DNA of 64,000 bases from Pseudomonas cedrina subsp. cedrina (GCF_001983175.1 NZ_MNPW01000003.1:124001-188000); one strand, 5' to 3'. Positions 53,329 through 62,792 are shown, numbered from the stretch's first letter. Notes: generated by a model not told the origin, from the letters alone. Numbers and translations: made by a program.

Positions 53329-54531
53329 TCACCAACTCCCCGACGCTCCGCCGCCGCCACTGGAACCACCACCGCCCGATGAGCTGCTGCTGGAACTTGA
53401 GCTGGAACGGCTGGAGCTTGAACCAGACCCGCCCGAACCGGAGCCCGACTCGGCGATGCTCTGCACAAAAATAATAAACGCCACAACGGTGGCCAGCGGT
53501 ATCGCCACCAGCCAGCCCTGGTAACCGTGCCCGAACAACATGCCTGCCGCGACGTAAATAACCACCACCGCCAGCGCACGCAGGATAAAAAAGCGCGGGC
53601 GCTTTTTCCACGAGGCCTTGATGATCAGGAACAAGCCAAAATACAGGCCCAGCACCAGCGCCACACCGAACGGCCACGCCAGCCAATGGATATAACTGAC
53701 CGCCACAAACCGATTGGCCACCACCACCGCGAGAATGTAGGCCAGCAGCGCCATCACGCAATAGAACGCGGTGCGCGCCAGCCACAAGGCGCCGAAGATA
53801 GCGCCGCCCACCAGCATGGTCAGGGGCAGCACCAGCAGGTACACAGCCCATTCGTGGCCACCGGCAAACACCACCAGCGCTACCGTGCCCACCGCCGTGG
53901 TAATCAACGCGCCGCGCCAACCCAGCTTGCGCGCGACGATCAGCACGCCGCCGACAGCGCCGAGGATAAACGCCAGTAATACCGCGAGCGCCTGCAAATG
54001 CCCCTGCGACGCGCCGACCGCGGGCAAGTCACCGCCGTCCACCAGCAGCACCAGGGCATTCACGCCCTGGGACACACCGCCCGCGTAATCCCCTTGGCGA
54101 AACGCCGGCGTGATGTGCTCTTCAATGATTCGATGCGCCAACAGATCGGTGACGGTGCCCTCCAGGCCATACCCCACCTCAATGCGCACCTTGCGATCAC
54201 CTTTGGCCACCACCAGCAGAATGCCGTCGTCGACGTCCTTGCGCCCCAGCTTCCAGGCGCGGAACAGTTGGTTGGCGTAGTCCTCGATGCTGGCCTCGCC
54301 CGTGGTGGGCACCAGCAACACTGCAACCTGTGCGCCTTTGCGCTGCTCAAGATCGGCGAGCTGACTTTTGAGCCGCTCGGTGGTGCCGCTGTCGAGGGTG
54401 CCGGTGAGGTCGATCACCCGCTGGTCGAGGGCGACCCCGAGGGGCGAAGTGTCAGCCTGGGCGGTCATCAACAGACCGGCGCACATCGCGATCAACAGAC
54501 TCAAAGCCACTTGCCGGGACCAACGCAGCAT
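53329..54531 (-). CDS. TPM-domain (YgcG-like) membrane protein with Ser/Gly-rich tail
   Basis: 400 residues. Signal peptide at 1-26, then a TPM domain (VIDLTGTLDSGTTERLKSQLAD, QVAVLLVPTTGEASIEDYA, VRIEVGYGLEGTVTDLLAHRII), then about six membrane helices, and a tail from about residue 360 made almost only of Ser and Gly. TPM proteins may be phosphatases or help photosystem and membrane-complex repair in other organisms; role here unknown. Longer membrane part than the usual YgcG. Confidence 0.85.
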   Translation of the reverse strand: MLRWSRQVALSLLIAMCAGLLMTAQADTSPLGVALDQRVIDLTGTLDSGTTERLKSQLADLEQRKGAQVAVLLVPTTGEASIEDYANQLFRAWKLGRKDVDDGILLVVAKGDRKVRIEVGYGLEGTVTDLLAHRIIEEHITPAFRQGDYAGGVSQGVNALVLLVDGGDLPAVGASQGHLQALAVLLAFILGAVGGVLIVARKLGWRGALITTAVGTVALVVFAGGHEWAVYLLVLPLTMLVGGAIFGALWLARTAFYCVMALLAYILAVVVANRFVAVSYIHWLAWPFGVALVLGLYFGLFLIIKASWKKRPRFFILRALAVVVIYVAAGMLFGHGYQGWLVAIPLATVVAFIIFVQSIAESGSGSGGSGSSSSRSSSSSSSSSSGGGGSSGGGGASGSW

Positions 54532-54659
54532 ATTTGTTACCTGAAGTTTCTTCCTGAAGCCGTGGACTGTAACCTATCCGCGCTGTAACACGTGACCCCA
54601 CGCGTTTGACTATTTAAACTGTCGCAATTATGGCAATGCGCCACCCCTTCAGGAACCCC

Positions 54660-55475
54660 ATGGATTTACGTCACCGCAATAACATTACCGTGATGGGAAA
54701 CGGGGCCTGCACCCTGGTGTTTTCCCACGGTTTCGGCTGCAACCAAGCCATGTGGAACGCCCTGGCGCCGCAATTTCTGGATAGCTTTCGCGTGGTGATG
54801 TATGACTTGGTGGGCGCCGGTCTCTCCGACCTCAGTGCCTTCGACAAGGCCAAGTACGCCACCCTGGACGGATACGCCCGTGACTTGAACGAGATCATCG
54901 AGGCCTATGCCGAAGGCCCGGTGATCCTGGTCGGCCATTCGGTCAGCGCTATGATTGGCACCCTTGCCGACCGTCTGGCGCCGGGGCGTATCGCCGCCCA
55001 TGTGATGATTGGCCCGTCGCCGCGCTACATCGATGCCGACGGCTACGTGGGTGGCTTCCAGCGCGGCGATATCGACGACCTGCTCGACACCCTCGACAGC
55101 AACTACCTGGGCTGGTCCAGCAGCATGGCCCCGGTGATCATGGGCGCGCCCGATCAACCGGCGCTGAGCGAAGAGCTCACCCAGAGTTTCTGCCGCACCG
55201 AGCCGGACATCGCCAAGCATTTCGCACGCGTGACCTTCCTGTCGGACAACCGCCAGGACGTGATCGGCCTGACCACGCCCGTGCTGATCCTGCAATCGAG
55301 CGACGACCTGATCGCCCCCGTGGCCGTGGGTGAATACCTGCACAGCGTGTTGCCCAACAGCACGTATTGCCTGGTGGACAACGTCGGCCATTGCCCGCAC
55401 ATGAGCGCACCGCAGGCCTGTGCCGCAGCCATGCAGCGCTTCCTGGCACCCTGGGCGGCCGCGCGTGCCGGCTGA
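54660..55475 (+). CDS. RsbQ-like alpha/beta hydrolase
   Basis: 271 residues. Alpha/beta hydrolase with nucleophile elbow GHSVSAMIG (Ser about 96), Asp in SSDDLIAP and His in VGHCPHMS. Strong resemblance to RsbQ of Bacillus, the hydrophobic-ligand hydrolase that switches the PAS phosphatase RsbP, and to plant D14/KAI2 receptors. AGGAAC before ATG. Overlaps the PAS kinase gene by 11 bp. Confidence 0.87.
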   Translation: MDLRHRNNITVMGNGACTLVFSHGFGCNQAMWNALAPQFLDSFRVVMYDLVGAGLSDLSAFDKAKYATLDGYARDLNEIIEAYAEGPVILVGHSVSAMIGTLADRLAPGRIAAHVMIGPSPRYIDADGYVGGFQRGDIDDLLDTLDSNYLGWSSSMAPVIMGAPDQPALSEELTQSFCRTEPDIAKHFARVTFLSDNRQDVIGLTTPVLILQSSDDLIAPVAVGEYLHSVLPNSTYCLVDNVGHCPHMSAPQACAAAMQRFLAPWAAARAG

Positions 55476-56607
55476 CGTATTCGACAGCGCCGCCTGCGCC
55501 CTGGCCGTCACCGCGCAGGACGGCACCCTCCTCAAAGTCAACGCGCGCTTCAGCGAATGGCTGGGGTTCAGCACGGCCGAACTGTGCGGCAAGCGTTTCC
55601 AGGATCTGCTGACCATGGGCGGGCGCATCTTCCACCAGACCCACTTGGCGCCGATGCTGCGCATGCATGGCAGCATTACCGAGGTCAAACTCGACATGCT
55701 GCACCGTGACGGTCACAAGCTGACCGTGCTGCTCAACGGCAACCAGCGCGAACAGGCCGACGCCGTGGTGTACGACCTGGCACTGTTCGGCACCACAGAC
55801 CGCGACAAGTACGAGCGCGAGCTGCTCAACGCAAGGCACCTGGCCGAAGCGCTGTTGCAGGAAAAGACCGCCACCGAACTGGCCCTCAAGCAGGCCCAGG
55901 CCGAACTGAACGAGGCCTACGCCATCGCCCAGCGCCGCGCGCTATTTGCCGAGCAGATGGTGGCGATCGTCAGCCATGATTTGAAAAATCCGCTGACGGC
56001 GATCCGCATGGCCTCGGACTTTCTCAGCCGCGGCCAACGCTCGGCCAAGGAACAGCAACTGCTGGGGCACATCGGCCAGTCGTCCGAACGCGCCCAACGC
56101 ATGATCGCCGACCTGCTGGACTTCACCCAGGCACGGGTGGGCCAAGGCATCAGCATCAAAGTGGCGCCGCTGGACTTGCATGCGGTCATCCACCGCGCCG
56201 TCGATGAGCTGCGCGTGGCCTTCCCCGAGGCCATCCTCGAACATCGGGCCGAAGGCCACGGCGATGCCTGCCTGGACGGCGACCGCGTGCAGCAGATCAT
56301 CGGCAACCTGGTGGCCAACAGCGTGGCCTATGGCGACCTGCGGCGGCCTATCACCGTGACGTCGCGGCTGGGCGTCGGCGCTGCTGAAATCAGCGTGCAC
56401 AACCATGGCCAGGCGATCCCCGAAGCGCTGCTGGCCGGGCTGTTCGAACCCATGACCCGTGGCACCGCCCAGGGCAGCGATGTACGCAGCGTGGGCCTGG
56501 GCCTGTATATTGTGCGCGAACTGGCCAAGGTGCATGGTGGCGATGTGGCGGTGACGTCCTGCGCCAGCGAGGGCACTACGTTTACCGTGACGTTTCAAAG
56601 TCCGTAG
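55465..56607 (+). CDS. PAS-domain sensor histidine kinase paired with RsbQ
   Basis: 380 residues, GTG start inside the RsbQ-like gene. PAS domain at 5-115 (ALAVTAQDGTLLKVNARFSE, GKRFQDLLTMGGRIFHQTH), a coiled coil at about 115-165, HisKA with H in VSHDLKNPLTAIRM and an ATPase domain (NLVANSVAYG, VGLGLYIVRELAK). No membrane segment, so it is cytosolic. The RsbQ product or conformation likely signals to this PAS domain; no response regulator is adjacent. Confidence 0.87.
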   Translation: MPADVFDSAACALAVTAQDGTLLKVNARFSEWLGFSTAELCGKRFQDLLTMGGRIFHQTHLAPMLRMHGSITEVKLDMLHRDGHKLTVLLNGNQREQADAVVYDLALFGTTDRDKYERELLNARHLAEALLQEKTATELALKQAQAELNEAYAIAQRRALFAEQMVAIVSHDLKNPLTAIRMASDFLSRGQRSAKEQQLLGHIGQSSERAQRMIADLLDFTQARVGQGISIKVAPLDLHAVIHRAVDELRVAFPEAILEHRAEGHGDACLDGDRVQQIIGNLVANSVAYGDLRRPITVTSRLGVGAAEISVHNHGQAIPEALLAGLFEPMTRGTAQGSDVRSVGLGLYIVRELAKVHGGDVAVTSCASEGTTFTVTFQSP

Positions 56608-56765
56608 GCGCGGCCCTGCATCACCGGCTCGACACTGCCGCTCAACACCACCTCACCCGGCCAGCACCATTTTTGGGGCCGCGAAAACCTTGTGGCGAGG
56701 GAGCTTGCTCCCGTGCTGGTCTGACAGGCGAAAAGTATTCAACTGGCCTATCGCAATATAACTAA

Positions 56766-56854
56766 TGTGGGAGCGGGCTTGCTCGCGAAAGCGGTGGATC
56801 AGTTAAGCATGCATTGCCTGACACTCCCCTTTCGCGAGCAAGCCCGCTCCCACA
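56766..56854. repeat. REP-type palindrome between the PAS kinase and ArsR genes
   Basis: 25-bp inverted arms with the same core as 28911-29000. The surrounding 56608-56913 holds no gene; a shorter GGGAGCTTGCTCCC hairpin is at 56699-56712. Confidence 0.8.
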
Positions 56855-56913
56855 TTTGGCCCCAGTTTCGCCAGTTCAAATATCTGTCGGCCTTGAGACC
56901 GGCCGGGCCGTTT

Positions 56914-57666
56914 TCAGTAGTAGCTGGGCGCTCTCGTCGAATGAGGAGGTCCGGCCCGTTCGGCGCTTTCAAGCAGGATCCCGAATCGCTCAGCCAGCGC
57001 CTTGCGACCCGTGGAGGTCAAGGCAAGCGCCCGACTGTCGAGGTCCTGGATCACCCAGCCGCGGCGGATGACGGCCCGCAGAACAGCCGCGCCGAGCGCG
57101 CCGGCAAGATGGGGGCGCCGCATGCTCCAGTCCAGGCACGAGCAGGCGAAACGACGTCGCTGCGCCCTGACCTTGTCTGTGTCGATACCGAGTTCGGCCA
57201 TGACTGTTTCGCCGGTCACTGTCAGTGTGTAGGCGCCCTCCCCGGCAACGGTCGGTGCCAACCAACCCGACACCATGAAATGGTCGTGAAGCCGCACCGC
57301 CAAGGTACCTGCCATGTGGTCATAACAGGTACGCGCGAACTGCAACCGGGTAGGCGTTGCGCACACAAAGCGTGAGTCCACGTTCTGGCCGATGACCATC
57401 AGCGTCTCGATAGCCTGGGCCACTTGCGCGTCCGCCAGGCTGTAGTAGCGATGCCGGCCCTGCGTATGCAGCCTGATCAACCCATCCTCTTTGAGTCTTG
57501 CCAGGTGCGCGCTGGCCGTGGAGGCACTCACCTCGGCAATCACGGCCATTTCGGTACTGGTGCGGGCGTGACCGTCCATCAGCGAACAGAGCATTTTCGT
57601 TCTTGCAGGTTCGGCGATGGCGCCGGCTACCCGAGAAACTGCGCTGTCGTTACCGAGGGCATCCAT
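56914..57666 (-). CDS. ArsR-family regulator with extra C-terminal domain
   Basis: 250 residues. N-terminal winged HTH (AEPARTKMLCSLMDGHARTSTE, VSASTASAHLARLKEDGLIR, HRYYSLAD) followed by a ~150-residue C-terminal region with several cysteines (CATPTRLQFARTC, RRRFACSCLDW), typical of the two-domain ArsR group. Divergent from the P450 gene over 74 bp, a likely target. Confidence 0.82.
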   Translation of the reverse strand: MDALGNDSAVSRVAGAIAEPARTKMLCSLMDGHARTSTEMAVIAEVSASTASAHLARLKEDGLIRLHTQGRHRYYSLADAQVAQAIETLMVIGQNVDSRFVCATPTRLQFARTCYDHMAGTLAVRLHDHFMVSGWLAPTVAGEGAYTLTVTGETVMAELGIDTDKVRAQRRRFACSCLDWSMRRPHLAGALGAAVLRAVIRRGWVIQDLDSRALALTSTGRKALAERFGILLESAERAGPPHSTRAPSYY

Positions 57667-57740
57667 ATTTCGTTCCTGAGCGAATCATCGGGTTCAAAGG
57701 TGTTCGATAGTAGCGGTTCTTCGTCGACAGGACCTACGCA

Positions 57741-58901
57741 ATGACGCCTTTTGAAGCGGTTACACAGGCTGATCCCTACGTTTATTACGCGGGTCTCAGG
57801 CAGCAGAACGGTCTGCTATTCGATACGTCTCTGCGCTTATGGATTGCGAGCAGTGCCAACGCGGTCGAAGCCGTGCTGAGGCATCCCGACTGCCGGGTAC
57901 GCCCCTTGAACGAGCCTGTGCCAGCGGCCATTGCGCAAAGCGCCGCAGGCAGGGTTTTCGGCCGGTTGATGCGTATGAACGAGGGCGCGCGGCACCTGTG
58001 CCCGAGAATGGCGATCGAACCGGCCCTGGCGGCCGTCGACCCGCAAGGCCTTGCAGGCACTGTGTCACGCGTGGTCGAGGGCCTCGATAATGCGGGCGAT
58101 AATCTTGATGAGCTGATGTTCACGTTACCGGTGTGCGTCATTGCATCCCTGATCGGCGTACCGCCTCGCCAGCTACGTGAGGTTGCCAAGCTGACCCGGG
58201 ATTTCGTCGCCTGCCTGTCGCCGCTGAGCGACGGCGTTCAGCTCGACAAGGCCAATGGCGCGGCCACTCGGCTCAGCCAGGTATTCAGTGAGCTGCTTAA
58301 TCACGAGGCTGAAGGTAGCTGCTTGTTGAGCGCGCTGCGCAACAGCGGTGAAACCAGTGCCTGGGAAGATCCCGCTGCGTTGATCGCTAATCTGATCGGC
58401 CTGTTGTCACAGACCTGCGAGGCCACCGCCGGCCTGATCGGCAATAGCCTGGTTGCGCTCCAACGTCAGCCTGACCTGCTGGAAACCCTGCGAGCCACGC
58501 CACTGCTGGCTGCGGAGTTAGTAGCAGAGGTGGCGCGTTTCGACCCGGCGGTGCAGAACACGCGGCGGTTCGTGGCCAAGCGATGCACGGTCGAGGGCCG
58601 CGTCCTGGAAGCGGGCGATAGCGTTCTGGTGTTGCTCGCTTCAGCCAACAGAGACCCCGGCACGAACCCGGACCCCGATAGTTTCTTGCTCAATCGCCCT
58701 GGACGGCGCACCTTCGGTTTCGGCTCGGGAAGACATGAATGTCCCGGCCGGCAACTGGCAGTGAGCATCGCCGCCGAGGCGATTCTGGCATGGCTGCATC
58801 GGCAGCCGGCCGCTTCTGCTCGTGTCTATCGATGGCGCTACCTGCCCTCCCTGAATGGGCGCATCCCGCAGTTCGAGCAGGACCGGCGCACCCAACCCTG
58901 A
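57741..58901 (+). CDS. Cytochrome P450
   Basis: 386 residues, bacterial class I size. K-helix E263/R266 (EVARF) and heme loop FGFGSGRHECPG with proximal C334. The I-helix reads SQTCEATAGLIG, without the usual acid-alcohol pair A(A/G)xxT in full. Substrate unknown; no ferredoxin is nearby. Weak or no ribosome site before the ATG. Confidence 0.85.
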   Translation: MTPFEAVTQADPYVYYAGLRQQNGLLFDTSLRLWIASSANAVEAVLRHPDCRVRPLNEPVPAAIAQSAAGRVFGRLMRMNEGARHLCPRMAIEPALAAVDPQGLAGTVSRVVEGLDNAGDNLDELMFTLPVCVIASLIGVPPRQLREVAKLTRDFVACLSPLSDGVQLDKANGAATRLSQVFSELLNHEAEGSCLLSALRNSGETSAWEDPAALIANLIGLLSQTCEATAGLIGNSLVALQRQPDLLETLRATPLLAAELVAEVARFDPAVQNTRRFVAKRCTVEGRVLEAGDSVLVLLASANRDPGTNPDPDSFLLNRPGRRTFGFGSGRHECPGRQLAVSIAAEAILAWLHRQPAASARVYRWRYLPSLNGRIPQFEQDRRTQP

Positions 58902-59003
58902 TCGCCGCCATTGTTCAAGCATGACCAAACACGCCACAATCCCAGCGCTGCGTTGACACTGCCACCTGCCCAGACTCAATTGAACACTCACCCGGAGTGC
59001 CCC

Positions 59004-59501
59004 ATGCTCATCGTCTTCAGCGGCCTGCCCGGCACCGGCAAAACCACGATTGCCCGAGCACTGGCACAGCAGATCAGCGCCGTCTACCTGCGTATCGACC
59101 TGATAGAACAGGCCATTCGCGATGCCGGCGTGCTGGCGGGCGATGTGGGTACCAGCGGCTACGGCATGGCGAATGCGTTGGCGCTGAGTAACCTGCGCTT
59201 GGGCCATACGGTGGTCGCCGATTGCGTGAACCCGGTCAGGGAGAGCCGCGAAGCGTGGAAGCGCGTGGCGGCAACGGCAGGCGTGGCGTTGCTGGATGTC
59301 CAGGTGATTTGCTCGGACCGGCAGGCGCATCAACGGCGAGTCGAGACCCGCGCGGGCGATATTCCCGGCCTGGTCCCGCCCACGTGGCCGTCCGTTCTGG
59401 CGCATGAGTACGAGGAGTGGGATGAGGTGCCGGTCACGCTCGATACCGCCCTGCTCACACCGGACCAGGCTGTCGCACTAATCCTGAAGAAGCTTCTGTA
59501 G
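59004..59501 (+). CDS. P-loop AAA/kinase family protein (zeta-toxin/shikimate-kinase-like)
   Basis: 165 residues. Walker A FSGLPGTGKTT (6-16), catalytic acid in YLRIDLIEQ, and an arginine-rich lid (SDRQAHQRRVETR). Phosphotransferase on a small molecule; exact substrate unknown. ATG 59004 has GGAG upstream. The stop lies inside the following repeat. Confidence 0.8.
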   Translation: MLIVFSGLPGTGKTTIARALAQQISAVYLRIDLIEQAIRDAGVLAGDVGTSGYGMANALALSNLRLGHTVVADCVNPVRESREAWKRVAATAGVALLDVQVICSDRQAHQRRVETRAGDIPGLVPPTWPSVLAHEYEEWDEVPVTLDTALLTPDQAVALILKKLL

Positions 59502-59630
59502 TGAGCGGGCTTGTCCCGCGCTGGGTGGCGAAGCCGCCCCAAACCAGGCGACTCGGTTTTTTTCTGGAACTCAGCGGTGTCTTTATTGGGGCGGCTTCGC
59601 CACCCAGCGCGGGGCTAGCCCGCTCACTAC
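59498..59630. repeat. Long REP-type palindrome between convergent genes
   Basis: Arms of about 43 bp, 59498-59540 and 59588-59630, near-perfect inverse copies (GTAGTGAGCGGGCTTG ... CTAGCCCGCTCACTAC, inner GGTGGCGAAGCCGCC). It overlaps the kinase stop and ends 6 bp before the transpeptidase stop. Confidence 0.8.
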
Positions 59631-59635
59631 AAGAG

Positions 59636-61231
59636 TCAGAGCACACTCCCCATCGCCTTCATCAACACCAGATCCCGCGCGTAAATATCCGGCGCATACA
59701 CCAGGCCTCCCTGGCGATCGACCTCCACCGTCCAGTAACCCAACAACACCGGCACCGGGGTCGCCAGCCTGAATTCATGGGTCACGCCGGTGGCCAGCAG
59801 TTCATCGGTGCGCGCGCGTTCGGCCGGGCTCACCAGCAAATCCCTTAATAACAAGGGCTGCTCGACCCGCACACAGCCCGAGCTGAACGCCCGTGGCCCT
59901 TTGGTGAACAGCGGCTGGCTCGGCGTGTCGTGCAGGTACACCGAATACGGGTTGGGGAAACGCATCACGATCTTGCCCAGCGGGTTGCGCGGGCCGGCTT
60001 CCTGGCGCAGCAGGATATTGCCGGGGCGCGCCCAGTCGATCAGTTCGGGCGCCAGCGGGTGGCCTTCGGCGTCAAGCACTTGCAGGTTTTGCTGGCGCAG
60101 GTATTCCGGGTTCAGACGGATGGCCGGGAGCTTGTCCTCGCGCATGATGGTGGGCGGGATGGTCCAGGTCGGGTTGAGGGTCAGCCGGGTGATCCGGGAT
60201 TTGAGCAGGGGTGTCTGGCGTTCGGCGCGCCCCACTTGCAGGCGGGTTTGCCACACAGGGATGCCGCTCTGGTAGACGCTCAGTTGCGCGGCGGCCACGT
60301 TGACCAGCACGCCTTCGGGCTCCAGGTCCTGGGCCAGCCAGCGGAAGCGTTCGAGGTTGATGCGCAGTTGCTCGCGGCGGATCGACGGGCTGATGTTGAG
60401 TTCGGCCACGGTGCCAGCGCCAATCACGCCGTCGGCCTGCAACGAGTGGCTGAGCTGGAAGGCCTTGACCGCCTTGACCAGTTCGTCGCGGTATTGCTGG
60501 CCGCTGGGCGCCTCGGCGAGGTAGCCACCGTTGACCAGGCGCTGTGCCAGTTCCGGCACGCGTGGGTCTTCCATGCCGGGGCGCAACAGCGGGCCGCTGG
60601 CGACCGGGCCCCAATGCGGCAGCGGCTGCTGGCGCACACTGGAATAGGCGTTGCGCAGGCTGCGGTACAAATCGGCACTGGGCCTTGCCTGGTCGAATGC
60701 CTGGACCATGTCCTGCAGGCCCAGCGCGGCGAAGGCCAGCACCTCGGTGTCGGGGTCGCGCTCCGGCGGCCGGGAATGCCACAGCGGCTCGAAGCGCGAT
60801 TGCTGCAGGCGTCCGTAATGCAAGTCGTGCAGGGCTTGCAGGTAGCGCTGGCTGATGCCGATATCGCTGCACAGCACATTGGCCGCGCCATCCACGGCGG
60901 GCAGGCTATAGTGGGTGGGGTCCAGGCCGTCGTCGGCAAGCATCAGCAACTGGGATTGCAGGGCTTGGCGGCGTTCATCGGCAGACCACAGCGGCGCATC
61001 GCCCTGCTGTTGGTAGAAAGCTTGCAGACGCAATTGGCCGGCCGCGTCAATTTGCGCAGCCAGGCCGGGGCAGACACTGGGCAACTGCGCCAGGGCCTGT
61101 TGCACAGGGGCCAGGTCCACCGGCGCAGGCATGGCGACCGGCAACGGTTCTGCCGGCAGCGCTGCGGCTGTGGCGACCAATGGTGCAACGAGCAGGCAAA
61201 TGCTCAAGTAACATGCGTGTTTTTTGAACAA
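59636..61231 (-). CDS. L,D-transpeptidase family protein (YcbB/LdtD-like)
   Basis: 531 residues from a TTG start preceded by GGAG (an ATG at 61282 is also open but lies inside the divergent gene). Signal peptide (CYLSICLLVAPLVATAAALPA), a scaffold domain, a peptidoglycan-binding stretch (VPELAQRLVNGGYLAEAP), and the YkuD catalytic region with AFSSGCVRVEQP (catalytic Cys). Forms 3-3 crosslinks in the wall. Confidence 0.88.
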   Translation of the reverse strand: MFKKHACYLSICLLVAPLVATAAALPAEPLPVAMPAPVDLAPVQQALAQLPSVCPGLAAQIDAAGQLRLQAFYQQQGDAPLWSADERRQALQSQLLMLADDGLDPTHYSLPAVDGAANVLCSDIGISQRYLQALHDLHYGRLQQSRFEPLWHSRPPERDPDTEVLAFAALGLQDMVQAFDQARPSADLYRSLRNAYSSVRQQPLPHWGPVASGPLLRPGMEDPRVPELAQRLVNGGYLAEAPSGQQYRDELVKAVKAFQLSHSLQADGVIGAGTVAELNISPSIRREQLRINLERFRWLAQDLEPEGVLVNVAAAQLSVYQSGIPVWQTRLQVGRAERQTPLLKSRITRLTLNPTWTIPPTIMREDKLPAIRLNPEYLRQQNLQVLDAEGHPLAPELIDWARPGNILLRQEAGPRNPLGKIVMRFPNPYSVYLHDTPSQPLFTKGPRAFSSGCVRVEQPLLLRDLLVSPAERARTDELLATGVTHEFRLATPVPVLLGYWTVEVDRQGGLVYAPDIYARDLVLMKAMGSVL

Positions 61232-61268
61232 GACTTGCTCCAATCCACAGTGGGGGGTTGTACTGTAG

Positions 61269-61997
61269 ATGCTGACTTTCATGTGCCGGGTCGCGATGTC
61301 CGCCCTGGGCCTGTTCACCCTGAGCCTGGCTATGTTGAGCAATTCTGCGCTCGCCGCCAATGGCACCCCTCCTTCCTTGTATAGCAGCCTGGCGCGATCG
61401 GCTCCAGAACTCAATCCCACGGTGCTCAAAAGCGCACTGAGCGCGGTGCAATGCGCGGTCAACAATGGCGAAGAACGCTCCGAGCGCCTGGCCGTGATTG
61501 ATTATTCCCAGCCTTCGACCGCCCGTCGCCTGTGGATTTTCGACCTGCGCAAGAAAACCCTGGTCCTGCGTGACCTGGTGGCCCATGGCGCCAAGTCCGG
61601 GGAAAACTTCGCCACCGAGTTTTCCAATCTCGAAGGCAGTCACCAATCCAGCCTGGGCCTGTTCCGCACCCAGGAAAGTTACCTGGGCACCCACGGTTAC
61701 TCGCTGCGCATGGACGGCCTGGAACCGGGCTTCAACGACCTGGCCCGCGACCGCGCGATTGTGATCCATGCCGCCGATTACGTCAGCCCGCTGTGGAGCA
61801 AACGCGAAGGCCGCATCGGCCGCAGCCAGGGTTGCCCGGCCGTGCGCCCGCAAGTCGCGCGCCAAGTGGTGGACAAGCTCAAGGATGGGCAGTTCATGTT
61901 CTCGTGGTACCCGGACCAGCGCTGGCTGAAGTCGTCGACCTACCTCAATTGCAAACCCCAGCAGGTGGCGAGTAGTCGTACAATCCGTGGCGGTTAG
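61269..61997 (+). CDS. Murein L,D-transpeptidase catalytic-domain protein
   Basis: 242 residues. Signal peptide ending about residue 29 (NSALA), then the YkuD_2-type domain: FNDLARDRAIVIHAADYVS and GRIGRSQGCPAVRPQVARQV with catalytic Cys. Probably a peptidoglycan-modifying enzyme, divergent from the larger transpeptidase with a 37-bp gap (or overlap if the longer start is used). Confidence 0.82.
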   Translation: MLTFMCRVAMSALGLFTLSLAMLSNSALAANGTPPSLYSSLARSAPELNPTVLKSALSAVQCAVNNGEERSERLAVIDYSQPSTARRLWIFDLRKKTLVLRDLVAHGAKSGENFATEFSNLEGSHQSSLGLFRTQESYLGTHGYSLRMDGLEPGFNDLARDRAIVIHAADYVSPLWSKREGRIGRSQGCPAVRPQVARQVVDKLKDGQFMFSWYPDQRWLKSSTYLNCKPQQVASSRTIRGG

Positions 61998-62027
61998 CCT
62001 GTCTTCATCGATAAAAGAGAGCGTCGA

Positions 62028-62774
62028 ATGCTTCTACACACGTCCACCTGGGTTGAGATCGGTCAGTTCCTGGAGCGCAGCCGCACGGTGGTGATCCCCA
62101 TCGGCTCCAACGAGCAGCATGGCCCCACCGGCCTGTTGGGCACCGACTGGATGTGCCCGGAAATCATCGCCCATGAGGCGCAGAAGAACGCCGACATCCT
62201 GATCGGCCCGACCTTCAATATCGGCATGGCCCAGCATCACCTGGGCTTTCCCGGCACCATTTCGCTGCGCCCTTCCACCTTTATCGCCGCCATTGGTGAT
62301 TGGGTGCGCTCGCTGGCCGGGCATGGTTTCGACAAGATCCTGTTTCTGAACGGCCATGGCGGCAATATCGCCACCATCGAAGCGGCGTTCTCCGAGCTGT
62401 ACGCCGAAGCGAGCTTCGCCCGTCGCCCGGCCGGGTTTGCGCTGAAACTGGTGAACTGGTGGGACCTGGAAGGCGTGACCGACCTGGCCCAGCGCCAATT
62501 CCCGGTCGGCCATGGCAGCCATGCCACGCCGTCCGAGATCGCGGTGACGCAGTGGGCGTACCCGGATTCGATCAAGACCGCCGACTACTCGCCGCGAATC
62601 GCCAATACCGGGCCGATCCGTGAAGCGCTGGACTTTCGCGCACGGTTTCCTGATGGGCGCATGGGGTCCGATCCGGCGTTGGCGACGGTGGAGAAAGGTG
62701 GAGAGTTGGTGGCGCTGGCTGCGCAAGGGCTGATCAAAACGGTCAACAACTTCAGCAACGAAACAAAACCCTAA
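62028..62774 (+). CDS. Creatininase-family amidohydrolase
   Basis: 248 residues. Metal-binding motifs of the creatininase/MftE group: IPIGSNEQHGPTGLLGTDW, FLNGHGGNIATIEAAF and GHGSHATPSEIAVTQWAYP. Hydrolyses a cyclic amide or a formamide-like bond; substrate unknown. AGAGAG before the ATG; 30 bp after the transpeptidase. Confidence 0.85.
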   Translation: MLLHTSTWVEIGQFLERSRTVVIPIGSNEQHGPTGLLGTDWMCPEIIAHEAQKNADILIGPTFNIGMAQHHLGFPGTISLRPSTFIAAIGDWVRSLAGHGFDKILFLNGHGGNIATIEAAFSELYAEASFARRPAGFALKLVNWWDLEGVTDLAQRQFPVGHGSHATPSEIAVTQWAYPDSIKTADYSPRIANTGPIREALDFRARFPDGRMGSDPALATVEKGGELVALAAQGLIKTVNNFSNETKP

Positions 62775-62792
62775 GCCCCACACAAATCCAAC

